Of a DNA stretch of 64,000 nucleotides, positions 11,752 to 22,079 are shown piece by piece. Position numbers and translations under genes: made by a program. The stretch spans positions 9,232,001-9,296,000 of the forward strand of contig NC_091123.1 of the NCBI RefSeq assembly GCF_040183065.1, in the 5' to 3' direction. Source of the DNA: Periplaneta americana (taxonomy: Eukaryota > Arthropoda > Insecta > Blattodea > Blattidae). The notes under the pieces were generated by a model. It saw only the letters and a list, made by a program, of their open reading frames with translations, was not told where the DNA came from and did not search any database. The first letter of the stretch is position 1. Each line of letters begins with the position of its first letter.

Positions 11752-12336
11752 GAACCATAAGTGATGTCATTAATTTCAGGGGGATGTTTTTTTTTTAGAT
11801 ATTTTACGCAAAAAAGTTTAATACAATTTTGCTCGTTTTTGCATCTTTTTCGAGATAAAAATTATTTTGTGTGACACATTTTAAAGTATGTTTTGGAAAA
11901 TCCATTGATTTAATTCTCAATATGCTCAGTCAATTTAAGAGAGCAGTATATTCCTAATAAATTATTGAAAGAATTTTAGTTTTGTCCTTTAATTGTGCAG
12001 AAATTTTATCTGAACAAATGTGACATTTTTAAGTTCCTTTTCAGAACGAAAAGTTACATTTGTTCAGGTCAAATTTCTGCACATTTAAAGGACAAAACTA
12101 AAATTCATTCAATCATTTATTATCATAATACACTGCTCTGTTAAATTGACTGTATATATATTTGGAATTAAATCAACGGCTTTCCCAAAACACGCTATGA
12201 AATATTTCATATAAAACCATTTTAATGTCGAAAAGGAAGCAAAAACAAAGAAAATTTTATTACATCTTTTTGTTTGAAATATCTCAAAGAATAATCCTCT
12301 GAAATTAATGACATTACTTACAGTTCACGCTGCATA
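11752..12336. mobile_element. foldback MITE, near-complete palindrome of 585 bp
   Basis: The left arm begins TATACAGGGTGAACCATAAG and the right arm, read on the minus strand, begins TATGCAGCGTGAACTGTAAG. The two arms stay complementary to the centre, where 'ttttagttttgtcctttaa' is followed by its complement around 12030-12105. It has no coding capacity. Related copies are at 5618 and 21238. Confidence 0.9.
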
Positions 12337-12413
12337 TTAGTATGTTTCATTTCCAATAACCAAATAATTGGTTTAGATTTACTTGTGTTATTTTATATAC
12401 GTACGTTAAGAAA

Positions 12414-12838
12414 TACAGCTCGACCAAGTCAAGTCTGCGAGTGGGGATAACAGGATGGAATGTAGAGGAATGTAGAGGCAAAACACAGTTGCCACATAAG
12501 TCACTTGACGCTCAGATTTCAACGCGTGCACATCGTTTAAAATACACTACGGAGCGCACGCATTTGTTGTCCTTGTCTTCAGATAAAGGCAACAGTTACG
12601 CTGTCTCCCAGCCTCCCCTTGCCAATCAGAACGCCAAACCTCACTGTCAAGCAGAATTAGAAGTACAGTCCATTTCAAAGCGTCTTAAATTGTTACCGCT
12701 CTATGAACTGAAGCGCAGTAGGAAAACTTTGCTGTCATATGAGACTGTACTGGTCTCCTCTCGTTACGGCCTCCTTTCACTACAGAACTGCCTCCAAGTT
12801 CCCCTCTCGGCTCGCAGACTTAACTTGGTCGAGCTGTA
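12414..12838. mobile_element. MITE with 25-bp inverted ends (TACAGCTCGACC)
   Basis: The ends TACAGCTCGACCAAGTCAAG and, from the right on the minus strand, TACAGCTCGACCAAGTTAAG are almost identical and continue to 'tctgcgag'. The TA termini and 425-bp length fit a non-autonomous Tc1/mariner-type element. The 140-codon plus-strand frame inside shows no known domain. Confidence 0.85.
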
Positions 12839-13189
12839 CTTAGCGCATTTTCGTTATAGGTGAGGAGATGTCCGCTAAGACGCCTATAGCTATTCTCAAT
12901 GGTATTTTCTTAAGTTTCAACGCTCTATACATAGCAATCCGGTTTCTCTCTATCTCTAAGAAGGTGCGAAGCCATTCTAATATAAATTGTAACCCTATTT
13001 GGCTTTACTATTGATTTTTCATTACAAAATTTAGTTTCGTGCTTGTAGGTATTACTACACGCATTTTACGTCGGAGACCGTGGGTTTCTTATAAGTTCTC
13101 AAGTTGCTTATCTAGGACTTCTCTATCCGTTGCGCGACGGTCAATGAAGGGCCAAGTCTTCCACATACATGAGCAGAGGTAAACAATCA

Positions 13190-13440
13190 TCCAGTCAGTA
13201 CAGAGGTATCGTGTGGTTAACACGATGATCCTCCCAGCCGTTGTAGCTTGTTTTCATAATCGAATTTCGCTACCTATCGTATTCGTGGCTCCCCAAATTC
13301 ATCACGTTGCTGGGTGGACACCAGTTCCATACACAGACCGAAATTTCACAAGAAAATTTCTTCCTCGACGAAGATTCGAATCAGCGCGCATACCGTAACG
13401 CGTGTCCTAGGCCTTAGACCACTCTATACTCCGCGAAAAT
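13190..13440 (-). mobile_element. probable SINE (tRNA-like head near 13440)
   Basis: Read on the minus strand, 'gtggtctaaggcctagg' (A-box-like) and 'gctgattcgaatc' (B-box-like) are followed by a body with 'gaaattttcttgtgaaattt', 'ggtgtccacccagc' and 'aaaacaagctacaacgg'. This order is familiar to me from insect SINE sequence, but I cannot name the family. Confidence 0.55.
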
Positions 13441-13607
13441 ATTTCGGTGTTGTACATTAACGCTGTATGCTTACTGACGGGTTAATAAACGACATAAGAC
13501 AATTTTTTTTGTTATCAGACATTATGCAAACGTACTCAAGTGATGACCTCGGACATTATTACAGTCCCACAATAATTCATCCCTACTGACACTTTGCGTG
13601 TTGGCAG

Positions 13608-13792
13608 CTAGTTGTCCACGACCTCGCAGCTGTGGTACTTGGAGCTCGTCTCCAGCCAGCTCTCCACGCCGTTGTTGGACGCCAGGTCGTCGTTGGAAGG
13701 CAGTTCTGTGAGTGGCTCCATCTCCAGCAGGCGGCCGTTTGGCAGGGCCAGGCCGTTCTCCTTGGGGCACAGACGCTCTCTACTGCTGAACA
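13608..13792 (-). CDS. probable 3' terminal coding exon of an unidentified gene
   Basis: Minus-strand frame ending in TAG at 13608. It reads CSSRERLCPKENGLALPNGR and then LLEMEPLTELPSNDDLASNN, ending HSCEVVDN. The codons strongly favour G or C at position three in this frame only, unlike the surrounding AT-rich DNA. An acceptor, 'cttgttggcag', precedes 13792, giving an exon of 185 bases that begins in phase 1; other AG positions at 13788 or 13785 are possible. The tail is hydrophilic, acidic and Ser/Asn-rich, as in the cytosolic C-terminus of a membrane protein, but I do not recognise the family. Upstream exons would lie at higher coordinates beyond the 41-bp satellite; I found none. Confidence 0.55.
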
Positions 13793-13800
13793 CTGCCAAC

Positions 13801-15112
13801 AAGACACGCCACGCTACGGAACTGTTCTGATCTATCAGAGCAGGATATACCATGATGCAGAACTATTTCGATCTATCAGAACAAGACACGCGATGGTATG
13901 AAACTGTTCCGATCTACCAGCACAAATCATGTCATGGTATGGAAATGTTCCGATATATCAAAACAAGATATAGGCTTCCTTGATACAGAACTGTTGCGAT
14001 CTATCAGAACAAGATATACCATGATATAGAACTGTTCCGATCTATCAGAACAAGATATACCATGATACAGAACTGTTCTGATCTATCAGAACAAGATATA
14101 CCATGACACAACTGTTCCGATCTATCAGAACAAGATATACCATGATACAGAGTTGTTGCGATCTATCGGAACAAGATATACCATGATACAGAGTTGTTGC
14201 GATCTATCAGAACAAGATATACCATGATTCAGAACTGTTCCCATCTATCAGAACAAGATATACCATGACACAGAACAGTTCCGATCTATCAGATCAAGAT
14301 ATACCATGATATAGAACTGTTCCGATCTATCAGAGCAAGATATGCCATGATACAGAACTGTTACAATCTATCAGAACAAGATATACCATGATACAGAACT
14401 GTTCCGATCTATCGGAACAAGATATACCATGATACAGAACTGTTCCGATCTATCAGAACAAGATATACCATGATGCAGAACTGTTCCGATCTATCAGAAC
14501 AAGATATGTTATGATATAGAACAGTTCCGATCTACCAGCATAGAACACGCTAAGGTACGGAAATGTTTCGACCCATCAGAACAAGATATACCATGATACA
14601 GAACTGTTCCGATCTATCAGAACAAGACACGCGATGGTATGGAACTGTTCCGATCTACCAGCACAAATCATGTCACGGTATGGAAATGTTCCGATCTACC
14701 AAAACAAGATATACCATGATACAGAACTGTTGCGATCTATCAGAACAAGATATACCATGATACAGAACTGTTCCGATCTATCAGAACAAGATATACCATG
14801 ATACAGAACTGTTCCGATCTATCAGAACAAGACACGCAATGGTATGGAAATGTTCCAATCTACCGAAACAAAATATACCATGATACAGAACTATTGCGAT
14901 CTATCAGAACAAGATATACCATGATACAGAACTGTTTCGATCTACCAGCACAGAACACGCCATGGTAGGAAAATGTTCCGATCCATCAGAACAAGATATA
15001 CCATGGTATAGAACAGTTCCGATCTATCAGAACAAGATATACCATGATATAGAACAGTTCCGATCTATCAGAACAAGATATACCATGATATAGAACAGTT
15101 CCGATCTATGTG
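13801..15112. repeat. 41-bp satellite, about 32 copies
   Basis: The consensus unit runs 'cgatctatcagaacaagata' then 'taccatgatacagaactgttc', 41 bases; for example 'gttccgatct' recurs at 14401, 14442 and 14483. Variant units with 'acacgcgatggtatggaac' and 'acaaatcatgtcatgg' appear at 13890, 14625 and 14840, suggesting an older higher-order pattern. The array begins within ten bases of the exon end at 13792. Confidence 0.95.
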
Positions 15113-15356
15113 GCAATGTTGTACGCTGCCTTGCTCTCTCTCTATCTGTCTCTCTCCACGCAAACGCTAGCAGACGACCGCCTTCCGATTTGCCATCGAC
15201 TCTAGCTAAACATTTTTTGCATAGAAGAGAGAATATAAAGCAGAGGTGCAGGCCTACAAGAAGAAGGTAAAGAAGTAGAGAAGAAAGAAGAGCGTCAAGA
15301 AAGAAGTGAATGTATATGGAAGAAGTAAGTCAGAAATATATCTATATTACATTATC

Positions 15357-15358
<2 letters not shown>

Positions 15359-15421
<63 letters not shown>
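15359..15421 (+). repeat. (TTA)n microsatellite
   Basis: About 21 uninterrupted TTA units. The poly-Leu and poly-Tyr frames across it are artefacts. Confidence 0.95.
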
Positions 15422-15423
<2 letters not shown>

Positions 15424-16358
15424 TGGGCTACTTGTTTTCGTTGTTGGATTACAGTTTGCTTTTCTTGCAGTCGGAAATTCGAGGACTTAATGTTGGAAGG
15501 AGAAAGGGATTTTGGATGAATTCTTGTTATAGAACTGATGCAATGTCTTCTTTCTTGCAGACTTCAGTGATAACAAGAAGTTAACTTCTTGCTGAGCGAT
15601 TATATTTCCACTCAAATTATTTTAGCTTTAAAGAATGGTTGTATAATTTTATTTTAAATTTGAGGACAATTTGAAATCGCAGAAAATCTGTTAAGTATAA
15701 GGTATAGCCTATGTATGAATGACAACAGATTTTAATACACAAAGGAATGGTGTTTAAAGACGCTATACTTGCTTTTCAACTTTTTAATTTCAGTTGCTTA
15801 GGCAACGTTTGCTTCTAAATGTAATAAATCAAATAATATATTGAATCTGGTTTTGTATAGGTACTCGGTGTTTCTAGAAAACGTATTCCTTGACTAGCTA
15901 ATGGTTTTAATTATGGAGACGCAAATTGGTTTCATTCAGATGTGTGAAAGTTATGAAGGTAAATAGTTGGACAACAAAACGGCCGTCATGTTTGAAATTT
16001 CGCATTTATAAGTTTTTGTATAAATACAACTCTTTCTGTTTCGAGCGAGGTGGTGTTACTGTATGTAGGCATTTATTATTTTTAATAGAAAGTGAGCGAT
16101 TTCAAAAGTGATGTAATTAATAATGTTTATAACTTCAATGTTCAGTTAAGAATAATCAAATTTTAAGTGCGATTCTTCTGTATTTACATTCAAGGCCTGA
16201 GAATTATTAACAGTTATTGATATCCGAAACAAATAATCTCAAACAATCACCTTTCTTACTGCTATATGTTATTTAACACTGAAATTTAAAACGGCAATAG
16301 ATGGCAGAAAAATTTTTCCTAGAGCTCTCCATCAGCGACGGTATTTTTACGTACTATA
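15422..16358. other. no gene recognised
   Basis: AT-rich, with no repeat or coding signal that I can support. Confidence 0.4.
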
Positions 16359-17180
16359 TACAGGGTGGTCCAGAAGAAATAGTAAATATTTTAGGAGGTG
16401 GAAGTATGGACTATTCCGTGTAAAAAGTGTATATAAACATGTGTCCAATTTTCAATAGGCATGAAAACGCAGCTGCTTCAATATTAAGGACAACAAGCTC
16501 CACATGAAAAGTAAAATGACTTAATGATTACATGTATAGCTTATTTAATGGTATAAATGCATTTCAATTGTTCAATGCGTTTTTCTGCCTTGTTAACAAT
16601 AAGTTTTCTCTTCTGAGGTCGTTTCGTCGTTGTTTTATGAGGCCAACACTATTTATAATGTAAGGCAACACTATTTATAATGTAAGCGACCATTTCGTGC
16701 CGTCTATTTACTTTGTTCTTGTACACTTTATCTTTAATTTTATTCACTCCCACGGAAAAAAAAATCGACAGGAGTAAGGTCTGGAGATCTTGGTGGCCAA
16801 TACACGTGACCGCTTCGGGGAATGTGAGATTTAGATGATGTGTCACCTCACGGCTAAAATGTACAAGGACTCTGTCATTATGGTTGAAATTCCACTTTCT
16901 TGTTGCCAGAGGAACTAAAAACAACTGTTTCTCTACACCCATTAAGAACAGTGTTGTGTTCAGACAATCGCAGAAAAGCGACATGTTTATTCCTTTGTAT
17001 GTAGTCATTTGTCGTTTCTTTATAATATTTTGTAAGATTTCTTACGCATAATACTCAAACAGCTGTATCTCGACAACTGTTGTAAATTAGACATATGTAC
17101 ATATGGACTTTTTTTAATTCAGAAAAGTCCATACTACTATCCCTAAAATATTTAGTATTCTTTCTGGATCACCCTGTATA
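16359..17180 (-). mobile_element. mariner/DDE-type transposon relic with TACAGGGTG ends
   Basis: Left end TACAGGGTGGTCCAGAAGAA, continuing 'atagtaaatattttagg'. The right end on the minus strand is TACAGGGTGATCCAGAAAGA, continuing 'atactaaatattttagg'. The 822-bp interior keeps only a decayed 3' part of a transposase on the minus strand. Confidence 0.85.
16649..17008 (-). pseudogene. decayed DDE transposase C-terminus
   Basis: A minus-strand open stretch of about 119 codons. It includes 'VHFSREVTHHLNLTFPEAV' and, after a frameshift-like scramble where the catalytic 'SPDLTP.DFF' motif is expected, 'NKIKDKVYKNKV'. The latter matches the 'LKDKVY' segment after the last catalytic Asp in mariner-like transposases of insects. 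The catalytic residues cannot be read in one frame, so it is not functional. Confidence 0.6.
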
Positions 17181-17250
17181 TAAGGCATGGTACTTACAAA
17201 TCTACATCCCTCTCGAAGGTAGCCTTACTAGGAGGTGCATTGCTCATTAA

Positions 17251-17499
17251 ATTCCACCGCCATCAGACGGGTTTGAAAGCACCGACGATGATTTAGTTTT
17301 TGTCATCAAGGATCGCATGCTGAGACTAAGAGGTAGGCGAAAAATAAGAAAGATTGGAGAATGCGAGTTTGCAGTGAAAGACTTGCCCTTGAGCAGAACA
17401 CAATTAATTAATGAATTAATAAATAACAATATTAAAAGTAGTCTTCCTTTGAAGAACAAATATAGAAACTCAATTATAAGGTATGATTCTCTTGAATAG
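17251..17499 (+). CDS. 82-codon open frame, unrecognised (possible exon or TE remnant)
   Basis: The frame opens after a TAA at 17248, reads IPPPSDGFESTDDDLVFVIK, then RGRRKIRKIGECEFAVKDLP and a Leu/Asn-rich end, and stops at 17497. The start is Asp/Ser-rich, the middle basic and the end amphipathic. There is no ATG before residue 23 and no clear splice acceptor. It starts 70 bases after the 16359-17180 element, so it could belong to an unrelated older transposon. I do not recognise it. Confidence 0.3.
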   Translation: MPPPSDGFESTDDDLVFVIKDRMLRLRGRRKIRKIGECEFAVKDLPLSRTQLINELINNNIKSSLPLKNKYRNSIIRYDSLE

Positions 17500-17697
17500 C
17501 CGGAATTCGCTACAGTCATCAGACTTCGAATTATTCATATTAGAAATATTACTGTAGTTCGATAATTTCGTATGTCTTCAGATTTTGTTCAATTTATTTT
17601 GAAATAATATGATCAGTTTTGTTTATGATACTCAGGAGTTACAGTGCAGAAAAATACTCGTACATATGTACTGTTCTGAAACATTGTAAGCGCTATA

Positions 17698-17778
17698 CAT
17701 CAAATATTCATATGTATGAGGTCTCGCCCATCTCATTGAATATTACACGACTAATATGAATTAGTCTATTGTATTATT
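17698..17778 (+). repeat. direct repeat, copy 1 (partner 18041-18125)
   Basis: 'catcaaatattcatatgtat', then 'gaggtctcgccca' and 'ctcattgaatattacacgac', is repeated almost base for base 343 bases downstream. Each copy abuts one arm of the tRNA-like foldback. Confidence 0.85.
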
Positions 17779-17801
17779 ACTAATTAAATATGAGAAAAAT
17801 T

Positions 17802-17879
17802 CGTACCGGCACCGGGAATCGAACCCAGGACCTCTCAGCTCTGCGCGCTGAGCGCTCTTACCAACTGAGCCATGCCGGG
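17802..17879 (-). ncRNA. tRNA-like sequence, left arm (probably not a functional tRNA)
   Basis: On the minus strand it begins tcccggcatggctcagttgg and ends gggttcgattcccggtgccgg. Acceptor, D and T arms can be drawn. The anticodon arm closes over a loop lacking the usual T at position 33, and an identical sequence sits in the opposite arm. A SINE-type Pol III promoter is more likely than a decoding tRNA. Confidence 0.6.
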
Positions 17880-18129
17880 ACACGATCCACGGCGCCGGTC
17901 GAACCCCTCTCGCAATGTTATTTTACGGCCTTACTGCCTGCACTTGCGACGATACACGTCATATATGCAGGAGCGCATATATTTAAATGACTTTGTGGCC
18001 ATATTCAACATCAGTTTCATGACAACTGCTAACGGTTTAATACATCAAATATTCAAATGTATGAGGTCTCGCCCACCTCATTGAATATTACACGACTAAT
18101 ATGAATTAGTCTATTGTATTATTACAATC

Positions 18130-18208
18130 GTGTCCCGGCATGGCTCAGTTGGTAAGAGCGCTCAGCGCGCAGAGCTGAGAGGTCCTGGGTTCGATTCCCG
18201 GTGCCGGT
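18130..18208 (+). ncRNA. tRNA-like sequence, right arm
   Basis: Plus-strand twin of the 17802-17879 sequence, with the same A and B boxes and the same anticodon-loop defect. Confidence 0.6.
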
Positions 18209-18539
18209 ACGAATTTTTCTCGTATTTAATTAGTAATAATTGTAAGCGCTAAAGAAGTGACCAAGTGCTGGAAATGGACACATAGAATAATAGATAAATC
18301 CTTAAAATTTCGGAAATTAACCTGTTGGTGCAGATCTGGACTGTCTGTTGGATAATAAAAATTGGAGACGTGCAATATTTAGGGTAATGATAAATTTAAT
18401 CATCTATTATATTTATTTCACTTGTACATAAAATTCTTATATTATTAAAAGTATGAAAAATGTTGCACACTGAGCTATAAACATACAAATCTAGACTTAA
18501 GAGCACACTGTAATACTGAACACTGGAAGCATTAGAATC

Positions 18540-19160
18540 TTACTCCCTCTTCCATCTTGTACAAACATTCATTTCTATTGATATCGCCCCTTATAACAAA
18601 TTGTATACAGTCCACACGCTGCTACTCTTCTCCTTTCTCCATTGTTACACAGACTATGAATCCGTTACTATCCATGGACATATTCCACCCTAACTCTCTA
18701 CAGACGCTGCTACAATTAATAATTATTTCTTCTTTCCCTAATATTAGACGGACTTCTACGTTAATTCGTTGCTATGGATAATATCTTCCCACCTAGCGAA
18801 CTAATTTCAGTTCAAACGCTCTTACAGCTAGTAATACATCTATCACCTTTGTCAGACGGATATGTAGGCCTATGCTAATCCATTACTATGGGCATCTTCC
18901 TTCCTAACGAACTGTCTGCAGTTCAAACTCCTTGTATTCCTATTGTTAAATGAACTTGTTTAAGAATCCGTTGCTACTCGATTATACGACCGTCTACAGG
19001 TGAATTCTTGTTACAAATTATTACAATTGGTTAAAGAAATTAAGACAGACTTGCATGAGAACTCTTCGTTCCTAACAAGTGACTGTCTATATTTCAACCA
19101 CTCATATCTGTTTCAATTTGACTTCACTTGTATACGAACCCTTTGCTATGTAAATCTTCC
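18540..19160. repeat. decayed tandem repeat, about 90-115 bp unit
   Basis: 'aatccgttactatcc', 'aattcgttgctatgga', 'aatccattactatggg' and 'aatccgttgctactcg' occur near 18659, 18761, 18875 and 18966. Each is followed by 'atcttcc' and 'cagttcaaac'-like words. No coding signal was seen. Confidence 0.5.
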
Positions 19161-19889
19161 CTGTTGAGTAACTAACTGCATTACAATGATGGAAACCCTT
19201 AAGAAATGTTAAAGCTAAAATGTTGATATGTAGGAATAGTTTTTAATTATATTAAAGCCTGTATGGTGAATATCTTTCATAAAACTATTTATACAGAGCG
19301 TGTCTTTCAACTGAATGCAGTCTAAAAATGACGCTGTAAGCAGTTCTTTGATATGTGACTGAGTAAGAACTTGCATTAATCATTTTATAGTTCCATGTAA
19401 CGACACTTTCTTCTATAGAGTTTATCCATAGAGTTGTAAGATTGCATTGAGATTTGATGAGCTAAGAGATATTCAGGGATGTCATAGCCAAACCTTCAAA
19501 CATGCATAATAGAAAGCCAGATAGTATGCAATTCAATGGCCCACCCTAAAAACGTGAGCATATCTTTTTAAATTTAGTTTATGTGAGGCAATATTAAATC
19601 TGTATATGATGTAAAACTACAAGGGCTGCTAGCAGGGATGGACTGTGGATGTTCTGCGGAGCGATTAACTACTAAAATCCCCTGCAGTTTGCGCCAACAC
19701 CTGGCCCCTTAGATATAGCACAAAGAAATTAGAATAGGATGTCAGTCTACCATGCTACAGATCGCAGTTCAGTTAAAGCAAATTAAAAGTTTATGGTGAA
19801 CAATGGCAGTGATGGAGGTCACAACATACTTGATAGTGGGCGGCTCATTATAAAAATAAGTTTGGGTACATTTTGAATACATTTTCAAT

Positions 19890-20222
19890 ATAAATCGTTC
19901 ACTGATCTTATCTGTTTTCCGTAAAATGTTCAATAAAATTCTTGTAATTATTTTACAATATCGTAGAAACTTCAAATGACAAATCTGTGTTTCCATAGCA
20001 ACTGAAAACAAATCACAAATTATAGAGAGAATATTAACAGGAGAATATTTACTGTTTGCAAATATTAAAATCCGATTTCAATAATGAGCCTATTACTAAA
20101 AAAAATATTGGGAACTACATTATGCTTCCGCTAGTCGTATTACTTCTCCAGTAGACAATCATAGAGTTTCGTGCCCGCTACTTTTGTTTACCTTCACTTT
20201 TTTAGTAAGAGCGACAGAAGAA
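19890..20222 (+). repeat. dispersed repeat, copy 1 (partner 25310-25592)
   Basis: Shares ordered blocks with 25310-25592: 'gttcactgatcttatctgtt', 'gggaactacattatg.ttcc', 'ctagt.gtattacttctc' and 'ttaccttcacttttt.agtaa'. The family is unknown and no inverted ends were found. Confidence 0.65.
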
Positions 20223-20464
20223 AATAACATTATCTGCTCATAACTTAATACTATCAAGGAGGCTAGGATATCACTGGTCGATAGAAACGTATCTCTGCTT
20301 ATACAAAAATAAAATGCAAAATAATAACCCAAAGGTGTATTCATTTAATAAGAGGATTCTGTGAATCACCTGCCACTTTTTCATGTTGTGGTCGTATTTG
20401 TTAAAATTTTATATGACGTTGCATATTTCTAGACAATTTTAGGTGGTAGAAATCCTGTTCCTAT

Positions 20465-20864
20465 AGTCCCGACGCTGTTATTTCCGGCATGATTCCGCCT
20501 CTTTGCTTACGTCTTAGAAAGTGAAGGCTCTATAAAGTCTAGGTAGGTAGTACCGTTCGCCATTTTTGTTCTTACGTTACCGAGCTACCATATGAGGAAT
20601 CTATTTGCCACACCGTTAAATATTATCATGTCGTAGCTCCTATGATAATAAATCAAACGGAATGTAATTCAGCAAATAATTGAGCGGCAAATAACGTCTT
20701 CGTGTGCTTTCTGCGAACGCCAACGAAAGAGCTAAAATGGCGGGCGATTATGTTAAGTATTTATCGAGCCTTAAGAAATGAATCAGCGAATCACAAGACG
20801 CACACGTTTAAATGTAGCCGACCTGCAACGCGATTGGCTGCCGGAAATTAGAGCGACGGGACTT
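20465..20864. mobile_element. 400-bp MITE with AGTCCCG..CGGGACT ends
   Basis: Left end AGTCCCGACGCTGTTATTTC, right end on the minus strand AAGTCCCGTCGCTCTAATTT, both continuing to 'ccggc'. The interior has no coding capacity. It resembles a MITE type widespread in insect genomes (recognition from general familiarity). Confidence 0.75.
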
Positions 20865-21237
20865 TAGTTGTGAACATGTTTAATTTCTTGATTGTAGGCT
20901 TGCTCACTTGCCACTCAAACGGCAACATTCTGACCGTCCATCTCATAAAGCAGCGCTGTACCTGTAGGGAATAGAAGACGTTGGACGCTACTAAGAAATT
21001 GTCTTAATAAGAATGTTTAGCACAAAAATTCTGTGGCATTAGTGTAAAACTTATCTACGTGGACAGATTTTAAAGAATTTTCGAACTTAATAGTTCGGAC
21101 TTTTTCTTAATCATTTTGCTGTTGTATCGTCTGCCTTAACTGCTACCTCCCCGTTTGAACCTGTAACAAAGTACAGTGACTTTAGAAGACGGGAAATAAC
21201 CTATATTTATAAACTACAAGGTAGCAGTATGCATAAG

Positions 21238-21545
21238 GGATATACAGAATGCACCGTGGGTAATGTCATTAATTTCAAAGAATTGTTCTTAAAGATATTT
21301 CAAACAAAACGGTTTAATACAATTTTGTTTGTTTTTGCTTCCTTTTAGAGATAAAAATTTCTTTATGTGAAATATTACATAGCGTGTCTCAGAAAACCAA
21401 TTGATTGAATTCTTAATATGCTCAGTCAATTTAAGAGAGCAGTGTATTATGATAATAAAAGATTGAAAGAAATTTGGTTATGTTTTCTAAATGTGCAAAA
21501 ACTTGATCCGAAGAAATGTAACTTTTCGTTCTGCAAAGGAATTTT
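21238..21545 (+). mobile_element. partial copy of the 11752-type foldback MITE
   Basis: Starts 'tatacagaatgcaccgtggg' and follows the left arm to the central 'tgcaaaaacttgatccg' and 'aaatgtaacttttcgttctgc' region. It is then cut by the SINE that begins at about 21545. Confidence 0.75.
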
Positions 21546-21780
21546 ACAATGTAACATTGCCGATCGGGAATAGCGCTCGGGTGCGAGTTCGATTCCCGCT
21601 TGGACTGGTTATCTGGTTGGATTTTTTTCCGAGCTTTTTCCCAATAATAAGACAAATGTGAAGTAATCTATGGCGAATCCTCGGCCTCACCTCGCCAAAT
21701 ACCATCTTGCTATCACCAATCCCATTGACGCTAAATGACCTAGTAGTTGATACAGCATCATTAAATAACCAACTAAAGAA
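21546..21780 (+). mobile_element. tRNA-derived SINE
   Basis: A B box 'gcgagttcgattcccgc' near 21577 is followed by the family body (tggttatctggttgg, tctatggcgaatcctcgg, acctcgccaaatacca) and the 3' end 'gttgatacagcatcattaaa'. The tRNA-like head is eroded. Confidence 0.8.
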
Positions 21781-22079
21781 ATAGTGATAAAACTGCAATT
21801 TGCGCCTACGCTATTAATGGACTTCCATAACAGTACTTTTCTATGAACAGCTTCCTTAATAACAAACAACAATTTATACTAACAAATCAAAAAATGCTAT
21901 TATGATAAAACTCCAACTTGCTGCTACACTGTTAATAGACTGTCATAACAGTACGTTTCTATAGGCTTTATGTGTCTACAGCTTCCCTAACAACGGACAA
22001 CAATTAATACTAGCGAATCAATAGGTCTTATCATGACGAAACTACAACGCGCCTACATTATTAATCAACTTCCTTAAAG
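21781..22079 (+). repeat. ~120-bp tandem repeat, left part (continues at 22885)
   Basis: Units carry 'tgataaaact.caa.ttgc', 'acactgttaatagact' and 'cataacagtacgtttctat', then 'agcttccctaacaac'. The array is interrupted at 22080 and resumes at 22885 inside the same unit. Confidence 0.75.

Larger units (their letters stand above)
11169..13126. mobile_element. possible outer transposon with diverged inverted ends, hosting two younger elements
   Basis: 'tatagagacgtcctggacaa' followed by 'gcaacttgaga' at 11169 is mirrored by 'tcaagttgcttatctaggac' and 'ttctctatc' ending at 13126, and 'cccatggtct' by 'gaccgtggg'. The ends match over about 60-80 bases with gaps. Inside lie the 11752-12336 foldback and the 12414-12838 MITE. 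No transposase was recognised. Confidence 0.45.
17773..18240. mobile_element. foldback element with tRNA-like sequences in both arms
   Basis: Left arm 17773-17886 and right arm 18126-18240 are near-perfect reverse complements, with ends 'attattactaattaaata' and 'tatttaattagtaataat'. Each arm encloses a ~76-base tRNA-like sequence with A box 'tggctcagttgg' and B box 'gggttcgattcc'. The tRNA-like unit is on the minus strand in the left arm and the plus strand in the right arm, so both point outward. The spacer (17887-18125) ends with the direct repeat that also precedes the left arm. Two SINEs inserted head to head, or a MITE that captured a tRNA-like promoter, are both possible. Confidence 0.8.

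Noticed and set aside
13801..15112. Regular 41-bp repeats resembling a CRISPR array
   Set aside because: Repeats are contiguous, with no unique spacers, in eukaryotic DNA. It is a satellite.
17802..18208. Two functional tRNA genes
   Set aside because: The sequences are inverted duplicates inside a foldback, the anticodon loop lacks T33, and B-box sequences like this head several SINEs here.
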